From assembly GCF_025466085.1 (NCBI RefSeq), contig NZ_JANLOD010000007.1, forward strand, positions 33,834 through 97,833: a stretch of DNA of 64,000 nucleotides, written 5' to 3'. The notes below the pieces were generated by a model. It did not search any database. It was not told the origin of the DNA and worked only from the letters and a program-made list of their open reading frames with translations. Position 1 is the first letter of the stretch. Every line of letters starts with the position of its first letter. The stretch is from Pseudomonas sp. 14P_8.1_Bac3. GTDB taxonomy: Bacteria; Pseudomonadota; Gammaproteobacteria; Pseudomonadales; Pseudomonadaceae. Positions 35,892-44,945 of the stretch are shown here, piece after piece. The translations under genes and the position numbers were made by a program.

Positions 35892-37274
35892 ATGAAAATA
35901 ACAAGAACAGGTCTCATGCTCGCGGTCGCAGTCTCAGCCAATAGCGGGCTGATGGGTTTTGCGCACGCCGAAGTATCCCCTCAGGAAGCCGCCAAACTGG
36001 GCAAGGAGCTCACCTGTGTCGGCGCCGAGCAGGCGGGGAACGCCGAGGGCACCATTCCACCGTACACCGGCAAGTATTTGGGCGAAGTGCCGGGCTGGAA
36101 TCACGTGAAGTATTCCGGCGATCAGCCGGTTGATCCTTACGCTGCCGAAAAGCCAATCCTGGTGATCACTGCGCAGAACATGAGTCAGTACGAGTCGCAC
36201 CTGACCGAAGGGCAGAAGGCCCTGCTGAAGAAATACCCGACCACCTACAAGATGAACATCTACCCGGGCCACCGGGATTTCCGCTACCCCGATTACGTCT
36301 GCCGTCGGGCAATGGATAACGCGTTGCACGCCAAACTGGTCAACGACGGGGCAGGTTTCACCGGGCTCGGCCAGGTGCCATTCCCGATACCCAAGAACGG
36401 CATGGAATTGCTGTGGAACCACCAACTGCCGGCGCGCGCCTATACCGAGGAAAAAACCACCGACCTGGCCTCGGTCCTGCCGAATGGCAGCATCGGCTGG
36501 GGGCGTGCCTACGCGCGTAACCTGTCGCAGGCCAACTCGCCGACGGTCGACCCCAGTACGGATGGCAAGATTCAGGCGATGAGCAACAACATGACCCTGA
36601 AACCGACCCGCGACAACGGCACGTTGAGCATCTCCCACGAACCCTACAACTTCGTCACTGAGTCGCGTCAGGCCTGGTCCTACAGCCCGTCGACCCGGCG
36701 CGTGCGGCAGCTGCCGGGCTACGGCTACGATCAACCGATGATCGGTACCAATGGCACCATGACGGTCGACGAGGACCGCCTGTTCAACGGCTCGCCGGAG
36801 CGCTTCAACTGGAAGCTGATCGGTAAACGTGAAATCTACAGCCCGGCGAACGCGTTCAAGGCCAATGCCGGGAACGTCAAATACGCCGACATCCTGACCC
36901 CCAACCATCCCAACCCCGATTTCATGCGTTATGAATTACGCCGGGTGTGGGTGCTGGAAGCCGACCTCAAGGAAGGCTATCGCCATGTCTATGGCAAGCG
37001 CGTGCTATTCATTGACGAGGACACCTGGAACGCCGTCATGGCCGATAACTACGATGCCCGTGGGCAACTGTGGAAGCACGCGATGGTCAATTACTACTAC
37101 CATCCCGACATGAGCGGCTGGCAGGCGGGTTCGCAGTTCTTCCTCGACTTGAACTCTGGCCAGTACACCGGCTACGGCATGTCCAACGAAGCGAAGAAAG
37201 GCCCGGTGCTCAACGAAGGCAAATTCACTCCTGACCAGTACACCGCGGACGCGGCGCGAGCCATCGGGCGCTAA
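35892..37274 (+). CDS. DUF1329 family periplasmic protein
   Basis: 460 residues with a clear signal peptide (MKITRTGLMLAVAVSANSG, cleavage near AHAEV). Conserved DUF1329 features include PGHRDFRYPDYVCRRA, RQAWSYSPSTRRVRQLPGYGYDQP and ELRRVWVLEADL. From memory the fold is LolA/LolB-like, a lipid-carrying shape. These proteins recur beside DUF1302 barrels and RND pumps in hydrophobic-substrate clusters. It stands alone here under its own box and terminator, which suggests high expression. A lipid or steroid shuttle role is inference. GGAGGCAATAC precedes the ATG. Confidence 0.88.
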   Translation: MKITRTGLMLAVAVSANSGLMGFAHAEVSPQEAAKLGKELTCVGAEQAGNAEGTIPPYTGKYLGEVPGWNHVKYSGDQPVDPYAAEKPILVITAQNMSQYESHLTEGQKALLKKYPTTYKMNIYPGHRDFRYPDYVCRRAMDNALHAKLVNDGAGFTGLGQVPFPIPKNGMELLWNHQLPARAYTEEKTTDLASVLPNGSIGWGRAYARNLSQANSPTVDPSTDGKIQAMSNNMTLKPTRDNGTLSISHEPYNFVTESRQAWSYSPSTRRVRQLPGYGYDQPMIGTNGTMTVDEDRLFNGSPERFNWKLIGKREIYSPANAFKANAGNVKYADILTPNHPNPDFMRYELRRVWVLEADLKEGYRHVYGKRVLFIDEDTWNAVMADNYDARGQLWKHAMVNYYYHPDMSGWQAGSQFFLDLNSGQYTGYGMSNEAKKGPVLNEGKFTPDQYTADAARAIGR

Positions 37275-37290
37275 GCCCTGTTGCAATGAC

Positions 37291-37324
37291 AAAAGCCCCA
37301 TCGAATCCGATGGGGCTTTTTTTT
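37291..37324 (+). terminator. Intrinsic terminator after the DUF1329 gene
   Basis: AAAAGCCCCATCG (37291-37303), loop AATC, CGATGGGGCTTTT (37308-37320) then T4. A strong bidirectional-looking terminator. Confidence 0.93.
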
Positions 37325-37338
37325 ACCCGAAAATCCCC

Positions 37339-37440
37339 CTGTAGGAGCGAGCACGCTCGCGAAAAACCTGAGGGCACCGAGGGGCATCTGGTTTACCGCG
37401 TTATCGTTCACGACCATCGCGAGCAAGCTCGCTCCTACAG
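37339..37440. repeat. REP inverted pair (TGTAGGAGC type)
   Basis: CTGTAGGAGCGAGCACGCTC from 37339 and the inverse GAGCAAGCTCGCTCCTACAG ending at 37440. One BIME of 102 bp between the convergent DUF1329 gene and the sulfation operon. Confidence 0.85.
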
Positions 37441-37451
37441 GGAAATGTCAG

Positions 37452-37907
37452 TCAGTTGATTGGTTGTGAGGTTATCGACCATTGCGGATCCAGTGGACCG
37501 ATCATCTCCAGCAGTCGCTTGTAACCGGTACGCAGGATGCGCCACTCGCCTTGCACCTTGACGTAGTTATCCTCGTAGATCGCGCTGCCGTTGAGCAGGG
37601 TTTGCGCATCGAGGTTGATGAACACGTCGTTCAGGTACCAGAGCCCCGTCGCCTCGTCACCGTTGACTTCGATTTCCGGGGTGTGGCCGTGGTGCATGCC
37701 AAAACGACGGTGGGTGAAGTTGGCGCGGTAGAACGAGATGGCTTCGTCTATCCCGTTGAGTTCGAACTGATAGGTCGGGCTGTCGAAACTGATCTTCACA
37801 TCAGGTGCCAGGATGTTGCGCAGCAGGTCGAGGTTGCAGGTGTCGATACCACGAAAATAGCGGGCCTTGAGCTGTTTGATCTGCTCGATGGCAACGAGAT
37901 CCAACAT
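37452..37907 (-). CDS. NTF2-like (SnoaL/ketosteroid-isomerase fold) protein, copy 1
   Basis: 151 residues: IEQIKQLKARYFRGIDT at the N-terminus, HHGHTPEIEV and GSAIYEDNYVK. It belongs to the SnoaL_4-type NTF2-like family, which includes isomerases, dehydratases and non-enzymatic binders. It is a same-length paralogue of 39314-39769. The start at MLDLVAIEQ follows GGAGATTACC. Last gene of the minus-strand operon. The ketosteroid-isomerase fold is suggestive here, but I cannot align the catalytic residues with confidence. Confidence 0.8.
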   Translation of the reverse strand: MLDLVAIEQIKQLKARYFRGIDTCNLDLLRNILAPDVKISFDSPTYQFELNGIDEAISFYRANFTHRRFGMHHGHTPEIEVNGDEATGLWYLNDVFINLDAQTLLNGSAIYEDNYVKVQGEWRILRTGYKRLLEMIGPLDPQWSITSQPIN

Positions 37908-37993
37908 GTCGGTAATCTCCAGGGAAGCGGTGATGGTCACATGACCATTGTGTGAGGGCTGAAGGAGGCGACATCGCTGTCGCCCCTGGCTAA

Positions 37994-38785
37994 TCAGCAG
38001 GGCAGGAAGTGACCACCATTGACGTCCAGTTGCGCGCCGGTAATGACCTTGGCGTAATCGCTGGCCAGGTACAGGGCGGCCATCGCGCAGTCGCTGTCGT
38101 CGGGGATCTTGCGCAACGCGATTTGCTGGGCGACCTGATCGACCAGCGACTCCATCGGCACGCCCAGTCGCTGGGCTTCGCTCTTGAAGTAACCGATGAC
38201 CGGCGCGCCCCACATCCAGCCCATGAACGTAGAGTTGACGCGGATGCCGAACCGGCCCAGATCCTGGGCCAAATACTGCACGGCGGTTTTCAATGCGCCC
38301 TTGGAGACGGCATAGCCGGACTCCAGCTGGTTGGGGGTGCGTGTGGCCATGGTGTTGATCATGACGATGCTGCCCGACTGCTGCTTTTTCATCTGCGGCA
38401 GCACGGCCTGGGTCATGTGCAGGGTGCCGAACAGATTGACGTCCATCGCGTTGCGCCAGTCGTCCATCACCGACTCGGAAGCGCTGCCCCAGGCACCATG
38501 GGCGTAGGCGGAATTGATCAGCGCGTCTATGCGGCCGAAGTGCTCGAGGGTCAGGTCGGCGAGCGTCCGGCATTGTTCGGCCTGGGTGATGTCGGTCGGG
38601 ACTTTAAGGATCGGCGTGCTGTAGCCAGCGTCACGAACTGCTTTTTCGGCCAGATCGAGCTTGGCGGGGGTTCGCGTGGCCAACACCACGGCTTTGGCCT
38701 GATACTCCGCCGCCCGTACGGCCAGCTTGATGCCCAGCCCAGGACCGATCCCGGAAATGATGACCACTTTATCCTTCAGCAACAT
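37994..38785 (-). CDS. SDR family oxidoreductase in the sulfation operon
   Basis: 263 residues. The cofactor loop reads SGIGPGLG, an atypical form of TGxxxGIG also seen in mycobacterial steroid SDRs. NSAYAHG replaces NNAG, the catalytic Ser is in VMINTMATRT or nearby, and YAVSK gives Tyr and Lys. The start at MLLKDKVV has AAGAAGG upstream. Context places it with SRPBCC, NTF2-like and sulfotransferase genes, so it may oxidise a hydroxyl of the same compound. Confidence 0.8.
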   Translation of the reverse strand: MLLKDKVVIISGIGPGLGIKLAVRAAEYQAKAVVLATRTPAKLDLAEKAVRDAGYSTPILKVPTDITQAEQCRTLADLTLEHFGRIDALINSAYAHGAWGSASESVMDDWRNAMDVNLFGTLHMTQAVLPQMKKQQSGSIVMINTMATRTPNQLESGYAVSKGALKTAVQYLAQDLGRFGIRVNSTFMGWMWGAPVIGYFKSEAQRLGVPMESLVDQVAQQIALRKIPDDSDCAMAALYLASDYAKVITGAQLDVNGGHFLPC

Positions 38786-38825
38786 GGCAATTACCTTCTT
38801 GTTTTTATGAGGGGAAATCGGCGGC

Positions 38826-39293
38826 TCACGCGCCGTTTGCGTGCAGCGCTTCAGCACGGCGCTTGAGGTCCAGGGCCACCTGATCGAAGGCGGTTTTTAC
38901 CCACGCACCGTGCTCGCGCATGATCGTGTCCTGGTTCAGTCCGAGGAAAATATCCGTGGTGAAATAGCGGCAGCGGTTGGCGTCGATGGCCTCGATGTAT
39001 TGGTCACGACGGGCGGCGTCCATGTTTTCCGGAACCGGACGCTGCTCCCAGGACAACAGTCGCTCGGGGTCGCAGGCCACGAGGTATTCGAACACCGGAA
39101 CGGTTTCGCCGGTAGCGGGGTTGCGTACCTGCATGTGCACCTCGTCACCGATTTGCAGGCCGCACTGGATGTGGGGACAGAAGCTGTTCCACTGGTGGTA
39201 GTTGTCCAGATCAATCAGCACGTCCCAGACCACGCGGGCGGGGGCGTTAATTTCCACGGTGAGGGAGGTCACGATGTTTTCGGCTCTGGCCAT
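38826..39293 (-). CDS. SRPBCC (START/Bet v1-like) family protein
   Basis: 155 residues: VEINAPARVVWDVLIDLDNYHQWNSFCP is the classic opening of SRPBCC polyketide-cyclase-like proteins, with a large hydrophobic cavity for a lipid, steroid or polyketide. The C-terminal long helix is seen (AWVKTAFDQVALDLKRRAE). It lies between an SDR and an NTF2-like gene. It could be a carrier or cyclase; no catalytic residue can be named. Confidence 0.82.
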   Translation of the reverse strand: MARAENIVTSLTVEINAPARVVWDVLIDLDNYHQWNSFCPHIQCGLQIGDEVHMQVRNPATGETVPVFEYLVACDPERLLSWEQRPVPENMDAARRDQYIEAIDANRCRYFTTDIFLGLNQDTIMREHGAWVKTAFDQVALDLKRRAEALHANGA

Positions 39294-39313
39294 GACGGTC
39301 TCCTGTTGGGTGA

Positions 39314-39769
39314 TCAGTTGATGGGGCGGGAGGTGATCTGCAGGTGTTCGCTCAAGGGCTCGACCGTCTCGAGCAGGGTCTGGTAACCCGTCTCGGCGAT
39401 CATCCAGCGCCCGTCGCGCTTGACGTAGCGATCCTGGTAGATCGCGCTGCCGTGCATATGGGTGTTGTCCTCGAGGTTGATGAACACGTAGCTCAGGTAC
39501 CAGAGGGCCGTGGCGTGGTCGCCGTCGACCTCGATTTCCGGGGTGTGGCCGTTGTGGGTGGCCAGGCGGGTCTTGGTGAACGAGGTGCGGTAGAACTCCA
39601 GCGCATCGTCCAGGCCGTTGACCCGAAATTCATAGGCCGGGCTCTTGAACGACAGGGCGACATCGTCAGTGAGCATGCCCTGGAGCATCTCGATATTGCC
39701 GGTGTCGATGGCGCGGAAATAGCGTGCCTTGAGCTGTTTGATCAGCTCGATTGCTTGCAGATCCAACAT
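39314..39769 (-). CDS. NTF2-like (SnoaL/ketosteroid-isomerase fold) protein, copy 2
   Basis: 151 residues, aligning without gaps to the copy at 37452-37907 (shared IKQLKARYFR, NGHTPEIEV, GSAIY, Y-V-K). Differences concentrate in the middle, so the two may be diverged subunits or act on different stereoisomers. It lies 20 bp after the sulfotransferase gene. The family call is sound; the reaction is unknown. Confidence 0.8.
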   Translation of the reverse strand: MLDLQAIELIKQLKARYFRAIDTGNIEMLQGMLTDDVALSFKSPAYEFRVNGLDDALEFYRTSFTKTRLATHNGHTPEIEVDGDHATALWYLSYVFINLEDNTHMHGSAIYQDRYVKRDGRWMIAETGYQTLLETVEPLSEHLQITSRPIN

Positions 39770-39789
39770 GGGAAACCTCGCGTGTTCGC

Positions 39790-40977
39790 TCAGTGATTGA
39801 CGCTCAGATGACGGGCGCGATATTCGCTGTAGTCCTGGCTCATCTGTGTTTCTGTCAGCCCGAAGCGTTCCAGGCTGTAGTCGTGGCTGGCGCGTTTTTC
39901 CCGGCTGTTTTGCGACAGCCAGCGCTGGGCGTCGGCTCGGGCCTGGTCGGTGAACGGCAGGTTGGCAAAGGCGTAGACCCGTTCCAGCACGAGCATCGGC
40001 TGGGTCACCGTGTCGGCGAAGTTGACGTCCAGGAAACGCTCGGCCGCGTGTTGTTCGCGAACCTGCAGCGTGTGACGAATGCCACGCGCCATGCGGCTGT
40101 TCCACTGTTCGCCCACGGCTTTCGGATCCGGGTTGTCGCTGTACATCTGCCACAGGGTGTGGGCCATGCTGGCCATGGAAGGGATGGTCTGGGCGGGTTC
40201 GCGGTGGGTCAGAATCACCTGCGCCTTGGGGAAGACATCCAGCAGCAAATGCAGGGTATGCAGGTGTTGCGGCGCTTTGAGCAGCCAACGCTGGCCCGCC
40301 GGTTCACCCCGTTGTGTTTTCTGCCACTGCAGGAACTGCAGCATTTTTCTCAGCTGGGTGTAGACCGGCCGCTGATCTTGCTGATCGAGCCAGCGGGTGT
40401 AGCTGGGGACGTTGACGTAGGCGTCCATCGCGCACATGAAGGAATGCTCCATGAGCATGAACTCCTCGTCGCAGAGCATGGCGTCCAGTGGGTGGATGGC
40501 GAGGATCTGCGGGATGACCTGGGCCATCAGCTCGACCTCGGCCTTGGCCTGGGCAATGCGCTGGGTCGGTGCGGCCAGGGTTTCGTTTGCCAGCGGTGAC
40601 GGATAGCGGGTTTCCCACCAGGCCGCCGAGTAGAAACGCGGGTCAACCGCCAGGGTGCGCTGGAGCATAGTCGTGCCGGTGCGCGGCAGTCCGACGATCA
40701 CTAACGGGTCGTCGATCGGCGTTTCGGTGATTTGCGGATAGCGCTTGAGGTAGTCCTCCATCACCAGGCGGTTGACCAATTGTCCCACCAGCCTTTCCTC
40801 GAGCACTTGCAGGCCGGTCGGCGACAGCTGCGCCTCGGTAGCCAGTGCATCGAGCAAGGCCTGCAAAGACTCGCGATAGTTGTCGTCGCCGAAATAACTC
40901 AGCCCGTTGCTGCGCGCGATGGCGCTGGCCAAGAGGCCTTCGACGGTCAAATCTTCCATCAGGGTGATCGTGTTCAT
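39790..40977 (-). CDS. PAPS-dependent sulfotransferase
   Basis: 395 residues, Sulfotransfer_3-type. The 5'-phosphosulfate loop VIVGLPRTGTTMLQRTL lies at about residues 93-109 and the 3'-phosphate-binding segment LTHREPAQTIPSMASM in the middle of the protein; both PAPS contacts are intact. The family transfers sulfate from PAPS to hydroxyl groups of small or lipid acceptors. It is embedded in an operon that also encodes both PAPS-synthesising enzymes. The start overlaps the upstream stop (ATGA) and has GGAGG four bases before it. Acceptor not known; a hydroxysteroid or related alcohol is a reasonable inference. Confidence 0.85.
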   Translation of the reverse strand: MNTITLMEDLTVEGLLASAIARSNGLSYFGDDNYRESLQALLDALATEAQLSPTGLQVLEERLVGQLVNRLVMEDYLKRYPQITETPIDDPLVIVGLPRTGTTMLQRTLAVDPRFYSAAWWETRYPSPLANETLAAPTQRIAQAKAEVELMAQVIPQILAIHPLDAMLCDEEFMLMEHSFMCAMDAYVNVPSYTRWLDQQDQRPVYTQLRKMLQFLQWQKTQRGEPAGQRWLLKAPQHLHTLHLLLDVFPKAQVILTHREPAQTIPSMASMAHTLWQMYSDNPDPKAVGEQWNSRMARGIRHTLQVREQHAAERFLDVNFADTVTQPMLVLERVYAFANLPFTDQARADAQRWLSQNSREKRASHDYSLERFGLTETQMSQDYSEYRARHLSVNH

Positions 40978-42086
40978 AGGGCCTCCGCGACAGCAGATAC
41001 GTTGACGACCCGGGTGGTGGGATGGCACTGCTCCTGGGCGCCGACCCAGCGCAGGCACATCGTGCCCTGGCGCACGCCAGCGGTTTGCAGCCAGTTGTTC
41101 ACGCCAGGGTCCAGCTCACTGAGGACCAGGGTGACGCCACCGTTTTCGTCGTAGCGCGCCTGGTGTTTGTTGACGCAGATCCGGTGGTAGCGGTAGTCCA
41201 GCGACTCCATCCAGTAGTTGTTGATCTGCAGGTTCCAGAAGTCGCACTCCGGCACCTTGTCGATGTGGATCACCAGCGCTTCATCGGCGGCCAGCGCCCA
41301 GTGCGAGTGGTAGTAGAAAATGTTCGGGTCGCCGCCCACCGACTGGCACAGCGCCTGGTTGGCCGGTGGCAGTTGATTGCTGTGGGGCAGGTAACTCTCG
41401 CTCCAGTCGGCGAACAATCTGGCGGTGTTCTCGACGAAGCTCGACACCCGCGCCAGGCCTTGCTGAAAGGTGGCCGGGTCGAGGGCCGGCGGCTTGGCAT
41501 CGGTGCCGATACGTTCGATGCTGAGTTTGGCCGGCACTTCGGTCCCACGATCAAGAAACGTCTGGCGCACGATCAGCGCGTTGGTGGCGTCTTCCATCTT
41601 CAACCAGTTACCCGGTTGCGCTTCGCCGCTGAGGATGATTTCAAAGTTGCCCTGGGCATCGACCTGTAGCTGGCTGGCGTCGATAAAACCGGTCTGGGTC
41701 AAGGTGCCGTCGGTTTCATAGCCGCCTTTCTGGGTGCCGAAACTCAGGTACGCGACACTGCCGCGCTGGCCTTTGATGCGGTATTGCAGCGTGCCGTCCA
41801 GGCGCGAATATTCGTAGAGATTGTCCGGGTTGTCGGCACCGATCTTCGCGCTCTCGTGGGAGGTCTTGAAGAAGCTGGGGAAGGCCGGGTCGGCAAACTC
41901 GATGTGCATCTCCAGGCCAATGCGCAACAGGCGCGTGAGGTAGCGAAAACCTTCGGCGCGGGTGGCGGCATCGGCGGGTGCTTCGGGGCGCAGGATCTGC
42001 TCGCCGCAGCGTTTGAGGTGATCGCAGAACGTGGCCCAGGTCTGGCCAGTCACGAGCCGTTGTTCGTCAATAGAGCTGATTGTCAT
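40974..42086 (-). CDS. DUF1214 domain protein
   Basis: 370 residues. The C-terminal part has the DUF1214 pattern: VIHIDKVPECDFWNLQINNYWMES, then YRYHRICVNKHQARYDENGG and ELDPGVNNWLQTAG. The N-terminal part (YLTRLLRIGLEMHIEFADPAFPSF) resembles proteins found in sterol and terpene clusters. No signal peptide is seen at the chosen start (MTISSIDEQ). It is translationally coupled to the sulfotransferase, suggesting they act on the same compound. Function unknown. Confidence 0.75.
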   Translation of the reverse strand: MTISSIDEQRLVTGQTWATFCDHLKRCGEQILRPEAPADAATRAEGFRYLTRLLRIGLEMHIEFADPAFPSFFKTSHESAKIGADNPDNLYEYSRLDGTLQYRIKGQRGSVAYLSFGTQKGGYETDGTLTQTGFIDASQLQVDAQGNFEIILSGEAQPGNWLKMEDATNALIVRQTFLDRGTEVPAKLSIERIGTDAKPPALDPATFQQGLARVSSFVENTARLFADWSESYLPHSNQLPPANQALCQSVGGDPNIFYYHSHWALAADEALVIHIDKVPECDFWNLQINNYWMESLDYRYHRICVNKHQARYDENGGVTLVLSELDPGVNNWLQTAGVRQGTMCLRWVGAQEQCHPTTRVVNVSAVAEAL

Positions 42087-42132
42087 TGTTAGACTCTCTT
42101 GAGTTGAACGCCCGGCGAACCGGGCGTCGGGA

Positions 42133-44046
42133 CTAGATCTCTTTAGCGATGATGCCGCGCTCGACCAGCACCGCGATGATGCGATCCACTGCACCCTCGG
42201 GCGTCAGCTTGCTGGTTTCGATATGGATGTCCGGCTTGTCCGGCACTTCGTACGGCGAGTCGATGCCGGTGAAGTTCTTCAGTTCGCCACGCCGGACTTT
42301 CTTGTACAGACCCTTCGGATCGCGCTCCTCGGCCACGGACAGCGGCGTGTCGACGAAGATCTCGATGAATTCACCCTCCTGCAGCAGGCCGCGCGCCATT
42401 TCGCGTTCGGAACGGAACGGCGAGATGAACGCGGTCAACACGATCAGGCCGGCATCCACGAACAGCTTCGACACCTCGGCCACCCGGCGGATGTTTTCCA
42501 CACGGTCGGCATCGGTGAAGCCCAGGTCGCGGTTGAGGCCGTGGCGCACGTTGTCGCCGTCGAGCAGGTAAGTGCTGCGGCCGCGAGCGTAGAGACGGGT
42601 TTCCAGCAGGTTGGCGATGGCCGACTTGCCGGCGCCGGACAAACCGGTGAACCAGAGCAACACCGGTTGCTGGCCGATCTGTTCGGCGCGGGCTTTCTTG
42701 TTCACGTCCACGTGCTGCATGTGAATGTTCTGCGAGCGACGCAGGGAGAAATCGATCAGGCCTGCGCCGATCGTGGCGTTGCTCAGGCGGTCGATAAGGA
42801 TGAAGCTGCCGGTCTCGCGATTGTCCTTGTAGGCATCGAAAGCGATCGGCTGGCTGGTGAACAGGTTGCACACACCGATCTCGTTCAGCGCCAGTTCCTT
42901 GGCCGCCAGGTGCTCCATGGTGTTGACGTTGATCTTGTACTTGGGCACCGACAAGGTCACTGGCACGGTCTTGCCGCCGATCTTCATCAGGTACGGGCGC
43001 CCGGCGAGCATGGGTTGCTCGTGCATCCAGATCAGGTTGACCTGGAACTGGTCGGCCACGCTGGTCGGGTCTTCGGCAGTCGACAGGACATCGCCGCGAC
43101 TGCAATCGACTTCGTCGCTCAGGGTCAGGGTGATGGACTGTCCGGCCAGCGCTTGTTGCAAGTCACCGTCGAGGGTGACGATGCGTGAGATGCGGCTCTC
43201 CTGTCCGCCCGGCAGCACCCGCACGCGGTCGCCGGGACGGATCACGCCACTGGCGATGGTGCCCGCGAACCCGCGGAAATCCAGGTTGGGGCGGTTGACC
43301 CACTGCACCGGCATGCGGAACGACAGCTTCTGCTGGCGTGCTTCGTCGATCTCGACGGTTTCCAGGTAGCCCATCAACGTGGTGCCGCGATACCACGGCA
43401 TGTGCTCGCTTTGTTCGGTGATGTTTTCACCCCGCAGCGCAGACATCGGAATGGCGGTGAAATCCTCCAGATTGATCTGCCGGGCGAACGGGCGATAGTC
43501 ATCGACGATGGCGTTGAAGACCTTCTCCGAGTAGTCCATCAGGTCCATCTTGTTGACGGCCAGGACCACTTTGCGAATGCCCAGCAGCGAGGCCAGAAAG
43601 CTGTGGCGCCGGGACTGGGTCAGCACACCGCGGCGGGCATCGATCATCACCACGGCCACGTCCGCCGTGGACGCACCGGTCACCATGTTGCGGGTGTACT
43701 GCTCGTGACCGGGGGTGTCGGCGACGATGAACTTGCGCAGGTCGGTGGAGAAAAAGCGGTAGGCCACATCGATGGTGATGCCTTGTTCGCGCTCGGCAGC
43801 CAGGCCGTCCACCAACAGGGCAAAGTCCAGTTCGCCGCCTTGTGTGCCGTCTTTTTTCGAGTCGGCCTCCAGCGCTTCCATCTGGTCTTCGAAGAGCATT
43901 TTCGAATCGTAGAGCAGGCGCCCGATCAGGGTGCTCTTGCCATCGTCGACACTGCCGCAGGTAATGAAACGCAGCAGGCTCTTGTGCTCGTGGGCCTTGA
44001 GGTATTGGCCGATGTCCTCGGCAATCAGGTCAGATACGTGTGCCAT
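42133..44046 (-). CDS. cysNC: Bifunctional ATP sulfurylase large subunit / APS kinase (CysN-CysC fusion)
   Basis: 637 residues. The N-terminal GTPase shows G1 GSVDDGKST (31-39), DTPGHEQY and NKMD, and EF-Tu-like beta barrels follow: this is CysN, which drives ATP sulfurylase. The C-terminal APS kinase begins at GLSGAGKS (about 468-475) and includes [16 protein letters not shown]. With CysD the product makes PAPS from sulfate. Start ATG shares its A with the CysD stop (TGATG), so the two subunits are coupled. The NodPQ arrangement of rhizobia is the closest parallel of a dedicated PAPS supply beside a sulfotransferase. Confidence 0.95.
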   Translation of the reverse strand: MAHVSDLIAEDIGQYLKAHEHKSLLRFITCGSVDDGKSTLIGRLLYDSKMLFEDQMEALEADSKKDGTQGGELDFALLVDGLAAEREQGITIDVAYRFFSTDLRKFIVADTPGHEQYTRNMVTGASTADVAVVMIDARRGVLTQSRRHSFLASLLGIRKVVLAVNKMDLMDYSEKVFNAIVDDYRPFARQINLEDFTAIPMSALRGENITEQSEHMPWYRGTTLMGYLETVEIDEARQQKLSFRMPVQWVNRPNLDFRGFAGTIASGVIRPGDRVRVLPGGQESRISRIVTLDGDLQQALAGQSITLTLSDEVDCSRGDVLSTAEDPTSVADQFQVNLIWMHEQPMLAGRPYLMKIGGKTVPVTLSVPKYKINVNTMEHLAAKELALNEIGVCNLFTSQPIAFDAYKDNRETGSFILIDRLSNATIGAGLIDFSLRRSQNIHMQHVDVNKKARAEQIGQQPVLLWFTGLSGAGKSAIANLLETRLYARGRSTYLLDGDNVRHGLNRDLGFTDADRVENIRRVAEVSKLFVDAGLIVLTAFISPFRSEREMARGLLQEGEFIEIFVDTPLSVAEERDPKGLYKKVRRGELKNFTGIDSPYEVPDKPDIHIETSKLTPEGAVDRIIAVLVERGIIAKEI

Positions 44047-44945
44047 CAGAAATACCCCTCTTGTTTTTTCTTCTCCATCGATGCGGACGCGTCGTGGTCG
44101 ATCATTCGCCCCTGACGCTCGGAGGTGCGGGTCAACAGCATTTCCTGAATGATCTTGGGCAGGGTGTCCGCATCGGATTCGACGGCACCGGTCAGGGGGT
44201 AGCAACCCAGCGTGCGGAAACGCACGTTGCGCATCATCGGCACTTCGCCCGGATTGAGCGGCATGCGCTCGTCGTCGACCATGATCAACATGCCGTCACG
44301 CTCCACCACCGGGCGCGGTGCAGCGAAATACAGCGGCACGATCGGGATGTTTTCCAGATAGATGTATTGCCAGATGTCCAGCTCGGTCCAGTTGGACAGG
44401 GGGAACACGCGGATCGACTCACCTTTGTGTTTGCGCGTGTTGTACAGGTGCCACAGTTCCGGTCGCTGGTTCTTCGGGTCCCAGCGATGCCGATCGGAGC
44501 GAAAGGAAAATATCCGTTCCTTGGCCCGCGATTTTTCTTCATCGCGACGAGCGCCACCAAACGCCGCATCGAAACCGTAGTGATCCAGCGCCTGCTTCAG
44601 ACCCTCGGTCTTCATGATGTCGGTGTGGATCTGCGAGCCGTGCTTGAACGGGCTGATGCCCATTTCTATGCCTTCGGGGTTGGTGTGGGTCAGCAGGTCG
44701 ACATCCAGCTTGGCCACCATCTGGTCGCGGAAGCGATACATCTCCTGGAACTTCCAGGTGGTGTCGACGTGCAGTAACGGAAAGGGCGGTTTGGCGGGGT
44801 AAAAGGCTTTCATCGCCAGGTGCAGCATGACCGCGCTGTCCTTGCCGATGGAATAGAGCATGACCGGGTTGTCCGCTTCGGCGACAACCTCGCGCATGGC
44901 CTGGATGCTCTCGGCTTCCAGTCGTTGCAGGTGGGTAAGCGTCAT
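44046..44945 (-). CDS. cysD: Sulfate adenylyltransferase subunit CysD
   Basis: 299 residues, normal CysD length, beginning [13 protein letters not shown]. The PP-loop motif [13 protein letters not shown] is present, with [31 protein letters not shown] and the C-terminal TSERQGR...EKKKQEGYF. It forms ATP sulfurylase with CysN. GAGAGGAAAATCG sits immediately before this ATG, a good ribosome-binding site, so independent initiation is likely. However, the same frame stays open for 335 codons upstream (see the next entry). Confidence 0.93.
   Translation of the reverse strand: MTLTHLQRLEAESIQAMREVVAEADNPVMLYSIGKDSAVMLHLAMKAFYPAKPPFPLLHVDTTWKFQEMYRFRDQMVAKLDVDLLTHTNPEGIEMGISPFKHGSQIHTDIMKTEGLKQALDHYGFDAAFGGARRDEEKSRAKERIFSFRSDRHRWDPKNQRPELWHLYNTRKHKGESIRVFPLSNWTELDIWQYIYLENIPIVPLYFAAPRPVVERDGMLIMVDDERMPLNPGEVPMMRNVRFRTLGCYPLTGAVESDADTLPKIIQEMLLTRTSERQGRMIDHDASASMEKKKQEGYF

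Noticed and set aside
41022..41669. Plus-strand frames of 200 or more codons inside the sulfation operon
   Set aside because: Composition is that of antisense shadows and the minus-strand genes are continuous and coupled.
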